From the NCBI RefSeq assembly GCF_001543285.1, contig NZ_CP014164.1:1798001-1862000 (forward strand): a DNA stretch of 64,000 nucleotides. The letters run 5' to 3'. Each line of letters starts with the position of its first letter. Position 1 is the first letter of the stretch. Shown piece by piece: positions 53,403 through 64,000 of the stretch. The translations under genes were made by a program, and so were the position numbers. Under the pieces are notes generated by a model, which was not told where the DNA came from, did no database searches, and worked only from the letters and a program-made list of their open reading frames with translations. Origin of the DNA: Aerococcus viridans (lineage in GTDB: Bacteria > Bacillota > Bacilli > Lactobacillales > Aerococcaceae).

Positions 53403-53885
53403 AATGAACGCCTTGAGATTGGTCATTGGGAAGCTGATACTGTCGCCGGTAAAACAGGTAGGGCTTGTATTGTAACTCTAGTCGATCGTAGATCTCGTTT
53501 TTCCCTACTTGGTAAGGTTGAAAAGAAAATCTCTAAAAATGTGATTGATTGTATGATCAATCTACTAAGAAATATAGGAGAAGATAAATGTAAAACCGTT
53601 ACACCCGATAGAGGAAAAGAATTCTCCCAACATAGTCGAATAACGCTAGAATTAAATGGCACTAAAGTGTATTTTCCAGATCCACATGCTCCATGGCAAC
53701 GTGGTACAAACGAAAATACTAATGGTTTATTACGTGAATATTCACCTAAAGGTGAAGATATTTCAGGTATTTTCGATAGTCAAATTTAAGAATGAGCGAA
53801 TAAATTAAACACGCGACCACGGAAATATCTAAACTGGAAAACCCCTTATGGTGTATTTTTTAATGAATCGTTGCACTTAATTTGA
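53400..53885 (+). pseudogene. IS30-family transposase remnant
   Basis: Only the catalytic half remains: ERLEIGHWEADTVAG (first Asp), TVTPDRGKEFSQH (second Asp), and TNENTNGLLREYSPKG (Glu). The frame breaks near 53,788; the end NKLNTRPRKYLNWKTPY is in another frame. Marks the right edge of the island. Confidence 0.88.
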
Positions 53886-53917
53886 CAATTGAAGATACAT
53901 TTATTTCGACTTTATAT

Positions 53918-54490
53918 CTATTTCCATTTCGCTTCTGCTGTCGGTTCATAAGCAGCCATTTTCTCTAACAAGACTTCTGGATCAGTTTCAACCAACAACA
54001 TATCCCGGTATTGTTGATGCATAAACCCATGATCGACTTGGAAATCCAAAAAGTCCAACAAGCCATCATAGTAGTTATTCACATTCAAAATCCCGATTGG
54101 TTTATCGTGGTAGCCAACTTGCTTCCAGGAAATCACCTCAAACAACTCTTCCATGGTCCCTGGACCACCCGGCAAGGCAATAAACCCGTCAGACAAATCA
54201 ATCATCTGCGCCTTCCGTTCGTGCATCCCTTGGACAACAAACAATTTAGTCAGGTCAGGATGTTGAATATTATTGTCCGCCAACTTCTGTGGCACAACCC
54301 CCATCACATCGCCGCCAATAGCCAAAGCCCCGTTCGCTACAGCAGCCATACAGCCCACATTTGACCCACCATAAACCAAAGTCCGCCCAGATTTAGCAAT
54401 CAACTCCCCGACCTTTGTCGCCATCTCTTCATAAACTGGGTCATCTCCAGTAGCCGACCCCAAATATACCGCAACACTTTCAAGTTCCAT
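53918..54490 (-). CDS. LOG-family protein (TIGR00730, cytokinin-riboside phosphoribohydrolase-like)
   Basis: 190 residues with a Rossmann fold and the family motifs LVYGGSNVGCMAAVA and ALPGGPGTMEELFE (PGGxGTxxE). Related enzymes split the ribose phosphate from nucleoside 5'-monophosphates. The start at 54,490 follows GAAGGGG. It is transcribed alone, divergent from the rhodanese gene. Chromosome-like composition. Confidence 0.88.
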   Translation of the reverse strand: MELESVAVYLGSATGDDPVYEEMATKVGELIAKSGRTLVYGGSNVGCMAAVANGALAIGGDVMGVVPQKLADNNIQHPDLTKLFVVQGMHERKAQMIDLSDGFIALPGGPGTMEELFEVISWKQVGYHDKPIGILNVNNYYDGLLDFLDFQVDHGFMHQQYRDMLLVETDPEVLLEKMAAYEPTAEAKWK

Positions 54491-54654
54491 GCACAACACC
54501 CCTTCTTTACCAATATTTTAACCAAACCATCAGCATCTGACAAGTACCCCCCCCTGAAAAAGGGCGAAACGCATTTTGCTGGTTTTCTCTATCAAGCACC
54601 CCCGTTGACTCACCCCACGCATCATGTCATAATTTAAATAGAAGAGGTGGTTAT

Positions 54655-55230
54655 ATGACAACAACATTAAATAAAATCGCATACGAAAACTTACAAGACC
54701 AAGTAGTGGTGGATATCCGTGACAATACAACCTTCCGTCAAGGTCACTTGCCTAATAGTTTGAATGTCACAGCCAAGCAAAAAGAAAAATACTGGGATAG
54801 CTTGGTCAAAAACAAAGAGAACCTTGTCATCCTTACAGATAAGGAAGAATCGCTCGCTGACTTTGAAGACCTAGAGCCAAACGCTTATCTTCTTTTTGAA
54901 GATATCCCACAAGAAGTATTGGTGACAAGCGCGGAAATCACAGCAGCAGATTTCTTGCAATTATCTGATGACAATGACTATATTTTATTAGACTTACGTC
55001 ACCCAGATGAAATTACCCGCCCAGCACCAGAGAAAAACTTGATCAATATCCCACTAGAAAAGCTAGCGGATAACTTAGAAAAAATTGATAGCGACAAAGA
55101 TATTTACCTACTCTGTGGATCAGGTGGCCGCGCCACAGCAGGCGACGCCTACTTAACAGCACATGGCTACAACAAAACACATGTCATCGAAGGCGGCATC
55201 AAGGCAGTTATTCAAGCCCAAGGGGAATAA
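54655..55230 (+). CDS. Rhodanese-domain protein (two domains, first degenerate)
   Basis: 191 residues. An N-terminal half rhodanese (VVVDIRDNTTFRQGHLPNSLNV) lacks an active Cys. The second half is a complete domain with LLDLRHPDEI and the active loop CGSGGRAT. Likely a sulfur carrier or transferase; partner unknown. GAAGAGGTGG precedes the ATG. Confidence 0.85.
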   Translation: MTTTLNKIAYENLQDQVVVDIRDNTTFRQGHLPNSLNVTAKQKEKYWDSLVKNKENLVILTDKEESLADFEDLEPNAYLLFEDIPQEVLVTSAEITAADFLQLSDDNDYILLDLRHPDEITRPAPEKNLINIPLEKLADNLEKIDSDKDIYLLCGSGGRATAGDAYLTAHGYNKTHVIEGGIKAVIQAQGE

Positions 55231-55302
55231 TTGTTTTACCTGTGTTTTATTTTAGTTTGCTATGTTGCTTTACTGAGGAGAATCTCCACTAATATTATTA
55301 AA

Positions 55303-55339
55303 AAGATAGTGATTGCCAAGTCAGCGGTCACTATTTTTT
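55303..55339 (+). terminator. Terminator after the rhodanese gene
   Basis: AGATAGTGA...TCACTATTTTTT, 70-75 bases after the stop. Confidence 0.75.
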
Positions 55340-55445
55340 CATTTGCGTGATTGTTTTTCTGAAATTTGAATGGTTTTTTCCGTAATCTTTTATATATTAG
55401 TGTATGATAGATATATACATTATATATTATAGGAAGGAATAGGTC

Positions 55446-56327
55446 ATGTTGAAAAGATTACCCATTCTATTATTAACAGGTTTGCTTTTAACTGGTTGTG
55501 CTGGAAATGAACAAGAAAATGGCGATGGGCCTCAAGAACAAGCCACTTCTAGTGAATCTTCAGAGGCTACCGATACTAATAGTGTTGAGGGTGCAAAAAG
55601 CACTGACCTAGATGTGGGGACTAATGAAGAAAGAGATAATCAAGTAGCTAACTACTATATCGATCCTGAGACCTCAAGTGTATTACCGGCCAATGAGGAT
55701 GCGAACCCTGATGTTGTACTCGCCACTGTCGATGATGTACCTAGGAAGTTACCAGAAACTCCAACGTCGTCAGTAAAGGAAGCACATGCTATGGCCGATC
55801 GCGGTATTTACGGGATTTTCTTCGTCAACGGTATGTACTTACAAGGGGAAGATGGTGAAGAAGGCCAGCAAGCATTAAAAGAGATTGCCGACATGGGTCA
55901 TGTGATTGGTAACCATACGCTTACGCATTATAGTCTTGACCAAGTGCCTGACGAAGAAACCTTGCGTCACGAAATTATTGGTAACCAAGATATTATTGAA
56001 GAAATTATTGGTTATCGCCCACAATTCTTCCGTCCACCACACGGTATTGAAATCCCAGAATTAGAGGGGATTTTAGAAGAAGAAAACATGGTGTCGATGA
56101 ACTGGTCATATGGTTTTGATTGGGACGAAGCTTATTCAGACCCAGCGACGCTAGCAGATGTCATGGTGAACACTGAATTCTTATCTCCTGGCGCTAACTT
56201 ACTCATGCATGACTTAACTTGGACAAAAGAAGCTATGCCGGCCATACTAGACGGTATTCAAGCCAAAGGTTACGAATTTGTTGACGCCCGTGACATCGCC
56301 ACACGAGACGAAATGGCTGACTTATAA
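55446..56327 (+). CDS. Lipoprotein with NodB-type polysaccharide deacetylase domain
   Basis: 293 residues. Lipobox LTGC at 15-18 after a short hydrophobic signal, then an acidic Ser/Thr-rich linker. The NodB domain begins at ATVDDVP, where the usual TFDDGP is changed so the second Asp is kept but Phe and Gly are not. The zinc His pair is in NHTLTH, then RPPHG, and a late LLMHD. Probably a cell-wall or capsule glycan deacetylase anchored outside. Transcribed alone with its own promoter. Confidence 0.85.
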   Translation: MLKRLPILLLTGLLLTGCAGNEQENGDGPQEQATSSESSEATDTNSVEGAKSTDLDVGTNEERDNQVANYYIDPETSSVLPANEDANPDVVLATVDDVPRKLPETPTSSVKEAHAMADRGIYGIFFVNGMYLQGEDGEEGQQALKEIADMGHVIGNHTLTHYSLDQVPDEETLRHEIIGNQDIIEEIIGYRPQFFRPPHGIEIPELEGILEEENMVSMNWSYGFDWDEAYSDPATLADVMVNTEFLSPGANLLMHDLTWTKEAMPAILDGIQAKGYEFVDARDIATRDEMADL

Positions 56328-56363
56328 TCTAACCACTTGATCTTGAAAAATATTTATACACGC

Positions 56364-56406
56364 AAAAAGATAGTGTCTGTTTAAGTTAACATTCACTATC
56401 TTTTTG
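56364..56406 (+). terminator. Terminator after the deacetylase gene
   Basis: AAAAAGATAGTG...CACTATCTTTTT. Confidence 0.85.
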
Positions 56407-56573
56407 AATTGGTGATTAAATTGACTACATTGAGAAATTACTCATTATCATTGGTATATATTTATATTCTGTAACTATTGAATGTATTCGTGAATTACCT
56501 TAAAGCTGAGGCCCTATCTATTAATCAACAAACGTTACTAAATAGCGTTGAAGCTAGAGACTTCATGTTTTAA

Positions 56574-57983
56574 TTAACCTTTTGCCTCTTTTTTCTTTAA
56601 CAGCACGATGTTTTCTAAATGTGCGGTATGAGGGAATTGGTCGATTGGTTGTACTTCTACGACTTCGTAGCCAAAGTCGAGTAACCAAACTAGGTCGGCT
56701 GCTAAACTTTTCGGTCCGCATGAGACGTAAACAATACGGTCGGTGCCGAATCGACCGATGGCACGCATGACTTTACCGCCCGCCCCGTTACGCGGTGGAT
56801 CTAATAATAGTAGGTCTGGTTGTCCCCAAACATCCGGTAAAACCCGCAATCCTGCTCTGGCATCCGAGGCCATAAAGAAGGTATTGTCTAGGTTGTTATC
56901 CGCGGCATTTCGTTTAGCTGAGTTGATTGAATTCTCTACGATTTCAATCCCTGCCAGTGATTTTGAAGCGGCTGCTAATGGTAATGAAAAAGTCCCGATG
57001 CCACAGAATAGGTCTAAAACTTTCATATCCTCTTTGACCTGAGCCATGTCAATCGCTGTTTCGACCATCTTATTGGCTTGGACAGGATTTACTTGGAAGA
57101 AAGTATCTGGCCAAATACGGAATTTAAACCCTTGTAGTTCGTCGTTGATATAGTCACGACCGTGAATGAGATAGACATCGTTGTCATACGACCGTTCGGT
57201 ACCCCCATTTTTCTTCAACCATTGGAAGGAAACGATCCGTGGTTGCGCGTTCAGTAAGCGTTGGGTAAGGTCTTCAATGGCTTCAGTATAAGCATCCGGT
57301 GCTTCTAAAGCGTAAATGGCGACCATGATTTCTCCTGTTGCAAATGATTGACGCATCAATAGGTTGCATAGCAAACCTTCTTTAGTATCTTTATCCAAGC
57401 CTGGGAATTGGTAGTCTTTTTGCCATTTGGAGACAACCTTTTTAATAGCAATCATCTCTTCTGGTGCTAGGATGGAGTCTTCTAAGTCGATGACTTTTCG
57501 GTAATTTCCTTGTTGGTGCATACCTAGTGACCCGTCTACGCCAAAGGTTAATTCCATCTTATTGCGGTATCGGTAAGGATTGTCCATGCCGATGATGGGT
57601 TTAACTAAGTTGGTATCAAAGCCAGCTTCTGCTAAATAACCCTTAATCAGATTTTCTTTGTGTGTTAGCTGGTCTTCGTATTTCATAAATTGTAGGGGCG
57701 CGCCGGCAGCCATTTCTCGGTCTACTGGCATATCCAGATTTCGCATGGGACTAGGTTCCAGCAATTCATCAAATGATAGACTGGCTTTATGACGTCCTTT
57801 GGCATTGGGCACAGTCACGCGGACTTTGTCACCTGGGACGACATTATCGATGAATAGTAGTAAATGTTTTCCGTGGGGGCCTTTTTCTGGCGGATGGATA
57901 TAGCGCACAAAACCCACGCCTGTATGGTCCAGTTTCTCAACTGTCACCTCAAGAACTTCTGTTGGATATAGATCTTTCTTCAA
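56574..57983 (-). CDS. rlmCD: 23S rRNA (uracil-5)-methyltransferase RlmCD
   Basis: 469 residues of the TrmA/RumA family: N-terminal TRAM domain (VTVEKLDHTGVGFVRY), then SAM-binding VLDLFCGIGTFSLPLA, the DPPR motif (LLLDPPRNGAG), catalytic Cys in IVYVSCGPKSLA, and the closing QPIDQFPHTAHLENIVLL. No iron-sulfur cluster cysteines, as in Gram-positive members. Methylates one or two uracils of 23S rRNA. Core gene; standard length. Confidence 0.92.
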   Translation of the reverse strand: MKKDLYPTEVLEVTVEKLDHTGVGFVRYIHPPEKGPHGKHLLLFIDNVVPGDKVRVTVPNAKGRHKASLSFDELLEPSPMRNLDMPVDREMAAGAPLQFMKYEDQLTHKENLIKGYLAEAGFDTNLVKPIIGMDNPYRYRNKMELTFGVDGSLGMHQQGNYRKVIDLEDSILAPEEMIAIKKVVSKWQKDYQFPGLDKDTKEGLLCNLLMRQSFATGEIMVAIYALEAPDAYTEAIEDLTQRLLNAQPRIVSFQWLKKNGGTERSYDNDVYLIHGRDYINDELQGFKFRIWPDTFFQVNPVQANKMVETAIDMAQVKEDMKVLDLFCGIGTFSLPLAAASKSLAGIEIVENSINSAKRNAADNNLDNTFFMASDARAGLRVLPDVWGQPDLLLLDPPRNGAGGKVMRAIGRFGTDRIVYVSCGPKSLAADLVWLLDFGYEVVEVQPIDQFPHTAHLENIVLLKKKEAKG

Positions 57984-58096
57984 TGTTTCACACCTCTTCT
58001 GGCAATTGTCAAGAAATTATAACAGTTTATACGAAAAAAGACTAGGTTTCCCCAGCCTGATTTCTACTATTATCTACTATATTATGTGATGATAAT

Positions 58097-58588
58097 TTAT
58101 TCCCCGCGGTAGCGCATTTTCAACCCATTTAGGAAGTTACGTGCATACCGGTCACCACATGGTTTGTAGTTGCGGTGGCCTTCTTTACGTAAGACGGCAC
58201 CTAATTCACTTTTGGTTAAACGGCCACCAGCATCTTCCATGATTTCATGCAAATCTTCTGTGGTCAATGACAAGGCAATCTTCATTTTCTTCAATAATAG
58301 ATTGTTGGCATTGTCGTCAGTTAACTCAAGCTTTGGTTCCGGTGCCCCTTCACGGACGCCACGTTGGGAAGTGATAATCCCATTTAAAAAGCGTTCAAAG
58401 TATTCATTGTCTAAGACTTCTTCATACTCACGCTCATACTCGTCTTCACTAGTTCGCGTTGAAGTAGTGAAGGCACGTACTTGATCAGCGGTAACACTTG
58501 CCCCACCCATGTCGAAAATTTTTACAACATCTTCGTCTTTAATATCTAAAGCATAACGCAAGCGCGTTAGTCGGTCATTATTATTCAT
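58097..58588 (-). CDS. DUF1456 (YehS-like) protein
   Basis: 163 residues with two repeats of the DUF1456 domain (RLRYALDIKDEDVVKIFDMGG and KMKIALSLTTEDLHEIMEDAG, each followed by a helical end FLNG(I/L)). Function unknown. AGAGAGGTTGAG precedes the ATG. Confidence 0.85.
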   Translation of the reverse strand: MNNNDRLTRLRYALDIKDEDVVKIFDMGGASVTADQVRAFTTSTRTSEDEYEREYEEVLDNEYFERFLNGIITSQRGVREGAPEPKLELTDDNANNLLLKKMKIALSLTTEDLHEIMEDAGGRLTKSELGAVLRKEGHRNYKPCGDRYARNFLNGLKMRYRGE

Positions 58589-58624
58589 TTTATCTCAACC
58601 TCTCTCAATAGTCATTATAGCAGA

Positions 58625-59209
58625 TTAACCGTCACGACGCGCATCTGCTTCAGTAATTTCACGGATTGGCTTACAGGGGTTGCCGAATGCAATCATGTTG
58701 GCTGGAATATCTTTTGTGACTACTGAACCGCCACCAATGACAGCCCCGTCCCCAATCGTTACACCTGGCATGACTTTCACACCACCACCAAACCAGACGT
58801 TATTGCCGACTGTGATGGGTTTGGCGTACTCTAAACCTTTATTGCGACGGTCTGCATCTAGCGGGTGTCCGGCTGTATAAAAGCCGCAGTCTGGTGCAAC
58901 AAAGACATCATCTCCGAATGTGACTTTAGCCCCGTCTAGAATAACTAAATTGTGGTTGGCATAAAAGTGTTCCCCGATTTCAACGTTAAACCCATAATCA
59001 CAATAAAATGGCCCTGCAATTTCAAATCTCTCGCCCGTTTTGCCTAGTAACTGGCGGATAATATCTTGTCGCTTTACTTTTTCACTAGGCCGTGCATGAT
59101 TAAAGTCATAACACAATTCCTTGGCATCCGCTCTGGCGTCTATTAATTCCTGGTCATAGTTGGCGTCATAAATCAGCCCAGCTATCATCTTATTCTTTTC
59201 AGTTGTCAT
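58625..59209 (-). CDS. maa: Sugar O-acetyltransferase (maltose O-acetyltransferase-like)
   Basis: 194 residues: an N-terminal helical cap (MIAGLIYDANYDQELIDARADAKEL) and a left-handed beta helix of hexapeptide repeats (ILDGAKVTFGDDVFVAPDC, then VIGGGSVVTKDI). The His in TAGHPLDADRR is the catalytic one in the family. It transfers acetyl from acetyl-CoA to sugars. An IS3 copy ends five bases before the ATG, so the original ribosome-binding site and promoter are gone; expression may be poor. Confidence 0.9.
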   Translation of the reverse strand: MTTEKNKMIAGLIYDANYDQELIDARADAKELCYDFNHARPSEKVKRQDIIRQLLGKTGERFEIAGPFYCDYGFNVEIGEHFYANHNLVILDGAKVTFGDDVFVAPDCGFYTAGHPLDADRRNKGLEYAKPITVGNNVWFGGGVKVMPGVTIGDGAVIGGGSVVTKDIPANMIAFGNPCKPIREITEADARRDG

Positions 59210-59356
59210 GAAAGTGGAATGTCAACACATTATTGAACAGAAAATATAAAGTGTAAAAGATAATTAAGTTCACGTTCTTTTTGCCTCTCTCAACCGAATG
59301 GCGGAAGCCTTTCGTTCAATCGATCGGCTAATTAATGTAACAGTCTGTGTCCACGA

Positions 59357-60241
59357 CTACAAGGGCAAGACCACCCTTTCCGTCCTGGCCTCATACTGTT
59401 TTGACTCAGTGGCCGACCGATAGACGAATGACTTATCTCTTCCATTTTCAGACTGTTCTTCTTCCCAAGTTTTACGATAGTCTATGGGAGATTCGTAGTT
59501 TAGTGCGCCATGCGGACGGAAATTATTCCACCAATGGACGTAGTCCATAAGTTGGACCTGCAGTTCATAGAGTGTATCGAATCGATTGTCGTAGACAAAT
59601 TCAAACTTAAACGATTTATATGTCGATTCCGCTACGGCATTGTCATACGGATTTCCTTTTCTACTTAACGAGCGTTCAATGTCAAAGGTATCCAATAATT
59701 CATCGATCGTATGGTTATCAAATTCTTTTCCTCGATCGGTATGAAAAGTGTTCACCATATGTAGATCGCCCTTAACTGTCGCCAGGGCCTGCATGACTAA
59801 GTCAGCGGTCTTATGCGGTCCAGCGGAATAACCAATGATTTCACGATTAAATAAATCAAGGATAAAACATACATAAAACCACTTAGTAGCTACTTTGACG
59901 TAAGTCAAATCCGTGACGATCACTTTCATCGGCTCTTCTTGTGAGAACTCACGGTTCAGGATGTTTTCGATTCTAGCTTGATTAACACCGGTTCTCTGGG
60001 GTTTGTAAGACGGCCGGTTATATTTTGAGACGAGATGGAATTTTTTCATTATACGACCGATACGACGGCGAGAGACAGTAAAACCTCTCTTTTCAAGTAC
60101 AGGTTTCAATTTCCGCGTGCCGAACGCATTATTACTTCTTGCGAATTCTTCAATGATTGCTTGTTCGAGTTCTGATTCACTTTCTTTCTTTTTGGCTTCA
60201 TAATAATAAGATCCTCTGTTAATTTTGAGGGCACGGCACAT
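59357..60241 (-). CDS. IS3-family transposase OrfB (copy 2)
   Basis: 294 residues, identical in sequence to OrfB of copies 1 and 3; intact DDE core. Confidence 0.92.
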   Translation of the reverse strand: MCRALKINRGSYYYEAKKKESESELEQAIIEEFARSNNAFGTRKLKPVLEKRGFTVSRRRIGRIMKKFHLVSKYNRPSYKPQRTGVNQARIENILNREFSQEEPMKVIVTDLTYVKVATKWFYVCFILDLFNREIIGYSAGPHKTADLVMQALATVKGDLHMVNTFHTDRGKEFDNHTIDELLDTFDIERSLSRKGNPYDNAVAESTYKSFKFEFVYDNRFDTLYELQVQLMDYVHWWNNFRPHGALNYESPIDYRKTWEEEQSENGRDKSFVYRSATESKQYEARTERVVLPL

Positions 60242-60276
60242 CGCTGATATAGAATACTTATGTTTGTTTGCTTTGA

Positions 60277-60570
<294 letters not shown>

Positions 60571-60644
60571 GATAGATTCCTCCAGTGTGTTTCTTTTAGT
60601 ATACACACCTTATCTTTTCTGTCCAACTCAGTGTAACCTATCCA

Positions 60645-60881
60645 AACAAAATCTATTTATAACCAGAAATAACTATCTTAAACATTTACAAATTTATCTA
60701 GATTGAATAGAGCTCTTAATATATTGGTCTCGTTAAAAAATTTAAGTTCCAAGTCTCATATTAAAAAGGGCGGAACTAAGTCCCGACCTTTTATGCTAAC
60801 TTAATTCTTTTTATGATGAAGTTTACTTACAATTATTGGTGCAAGCTTACTAGTAAAATTTGTAGTTTTTAAGATAAAAGT
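60645..60881. other. Spacer between IS3 copies 2 and 3
   Basis: 237 bases without a gene. It contains a terminator-like hairpin on the minus strand (60,763-60,792, GGTCGGGACTTAGTTCCGCC with T-run), probably the end of a lost gene. Confidence 0.5.
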
Positions 60882-61023
60882 TGGAATGTCAACACATTAT
60901 TGAACAGAAAATATAAAGTGTAAAAGATAATTAAGTTCACGTTCTTTTTGCCTCTCTCAACCGAATGGCGGAAGCCTTTCGTTCAATCGATCGGCTAATT
61001 AATGTAACAGTCTGTGTCCACGA

Positions 61024-61908
61024 CTACAAGGGCAAGACCACCCTTTCCGTCCTGGCCTCATACTGTTTTGACTCAGTGGCCGACCGATAGACGAATGACT
61101 TATCTCTTCCATTTTCAGACTGTTCTTCTTCCCAAGTTTTACGATAGTCTATGGGAGATTCGTAGTTTAGTGCGCCATGCGGACGGAAATTATTCCACCA
61201 ATGGACGTAGTCCATAAGTTGGACCTGCAGTTCATAGAGTGTATCGAATCGATTGTCGTAGACAAATTCAAACTTAAACGATTTATATGTCGATTCCGCT
61301 ACGGCATTGTCATACGGATTTCCTTTTCTACTTAACGAGCGTTCAATGTCAAAGGTATCCAATAATTCATCGATCGTATGGTTATCAAATTCTTTTCCTC
61401 GATCGGTATGAAAAGTGTTCACCATATGTAGATCGCCCTTAACTGTCGCCAGGGCCTGCATGACTAAGTCAGCGGTCTTATGCGGTCCAGCGGAATAACC
61501 AATGATTTCACGATTAAATAAATCAAGGATAAAACATACATAAAACCACTTAGTAGCTACTTTGACGTAAGTCAAATCCGTGACGATCACTTTCATCGGC
61601 TCTTCTTGTGAGAACTCACGGTTCAGGATGTTTTCGATTCTAGCTTGATTAACACCGGTTCTCTGGGGTTTGTAAGACGGCCGGTTATATTTTGAGACGA
61701 GATGGAATTTTTTCATTATACGACCGATACGACGGCGAGAGACAGTAAAACCTCTCTTTTCAAGTACAGGTTTCAATTTCCGCGTGCCGAACGCATTATT
61801 ACTTCTTGCGAATTCTTCAATGATTGCTTGTTCGAGTTCTGATTCACTTTCTTTCTTTTTGGCTTCATAATAATAAGATCCTCTGTTAATTTTGAGGGCA
61901 CGGCACAT
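61024..61908 (-). CDS. IS3-family transposase OrfB (copy 3)
   Basis: 294 residues, identical to copies 1 and 2. Confidence 0.92.
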   Translation of the reverse strand: MCRALKINRGSYYYEAKKKESESELEQAIIEEFARSNNAFGTRKLKPVLEKRGFTVSRRRIGRIMKKFHLVSKYNRPSYKPQRTGVNQARIENILNREFSQEEPMKVIVTDLTYVKVATKWFYVCFILDLFNREIIGYSAGPHKTADLVMQALATVKGDLHMVNTFHTDRGKEFDNHTIDELLDTFDIERSLSRKGNPYDNAVAESTYKSFKFEFVYDNRFDTLYELQVQLMDYVHWWNNFRPHGALNYESPIDYRKTWEEEQSENGRDKSFVYRSATESKQYEARTERVVLPL

Positions 61909-61943
61909 CGCTGATATAGAATACTTATGTTTGTTTGCTTTGA

Positions 61944-62237
<294 letters not shown>

Positions 62238-62316
62238 GATAGATTCCTCCAGTGTGTTTCTTTTAGTATACACACCTTATCTTTTCTGTCCAACTCAGTG
62301 TAACCTATCCAAGTAC

Positions 62317-62352
62317 AAAATAACCATCTAAAGTATATCACCTTAGATGGTT
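62317..62352 (-). terminator. Terminator of the lac operon
   Basis: AACCATCTAA at 62,322 and TTAGATGGTT at 62,343 form a 10-bp stem with TTTTG after it on the minus strand, 13 bases past the lacG stop. Confidence 0.85.
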
Positions 62353-62364
62353 AACTAATTCCTA

Positions 62365-64000
<1,636 letters not shown>

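Overview
The window is low-GC Firmicutes DNA, most likely a lactic acid bacterium of the Carnobacteriaceae/Aerococcaceae type. The evidence is the phospho-beta-galactosidase plus lactose PTS pair, alpha-acetolactate decarboxylase, cofactor-dependent phosphoglycerate mutase, CopY-type copper control, and ISL3/IS3/IS30/IS1380/IS6-family insertion sequences. The genus cannot be fixed from the sequence alone.

Layout. Positions 1-9.9 kb are ordinary chromosome: an Old Yellow Enzyme fragment, a decayed SDR gene, a cation/proton antiporter preceded by a clear fluoride riboswitch with an overlapping terminator, gpmA, an SRPBCC gene with a decayed glyoxalase-fold partner, a dicarboxylate symporter, a YgjP-type metallopeptidase, alsD, an unknown gene and an APC permease. 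From about 10 to 53.9 kb lies a mosaic accessory island saturated with insertion sequences and devoted to metals, chiefly copper. It holds copB-copZ, copY-copA-(HMA protein)-copZ, two nearly identical GAPDH genes, a class I aldolase, a copper-binding-type DUF1541/LysM surface protein, a zinc-type CDF exporter with its ArsR repressor and a divergent P1B-4 ATPase, and a CopRS-like two-component system beside a multicopper oxidase relic. It also holds a lipoprotein-modification locus (lgt, lit), and an FNR/FLP-like regulator with HMA chaperones and a CPG-motif P-type ATPase. From 53.9 kb chromosome-like genes return (LOG-family protein, rhodanese, deacetylase lipoprotein, rlmCD, DUF1456, sugar acetyltransferase), then two more IS3 copies and the lac operon end (lacG, lacE).

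How it works together. Five promoters share one plan: TTGACA, a 17-base spacer and TAAACT-like or TAGACT-like -10, with CopY-type boxes (TTTAC-N4-GTAAA or TACANNTGTA) on and just after the -10. They drive copZ1-copB, gap1, copY-copA, the gap2-small membrane protein-fba operon, and the DUF1541/LysM gene. A sixth CopY box sits on an FNR-type promoter in front of an HMA chaperone gene. Copper would therefore induce not only exporters and chaperones but also a glycolytic bypass: a spare GAPDH (a thiol enzyme that copper can poison) and a metal-independent class I aldolase. This copper-induced central-metabolism module is the most interesting reading of the window. A second layer uses FNR boxes centred 41.5 bases before the predicted start sites, linking oxygen or redox to the CPG ATPase module; one of these promoters has been split by an IS1380-family insertion exactly at its -10.

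The island is visibly still being reworked: truncated copA, cadA, multicopper oxidase, lgt and fba pieces, tandem HMA duplication, flanking-repeat mismatches around IS copies, and frameshifted transposases.
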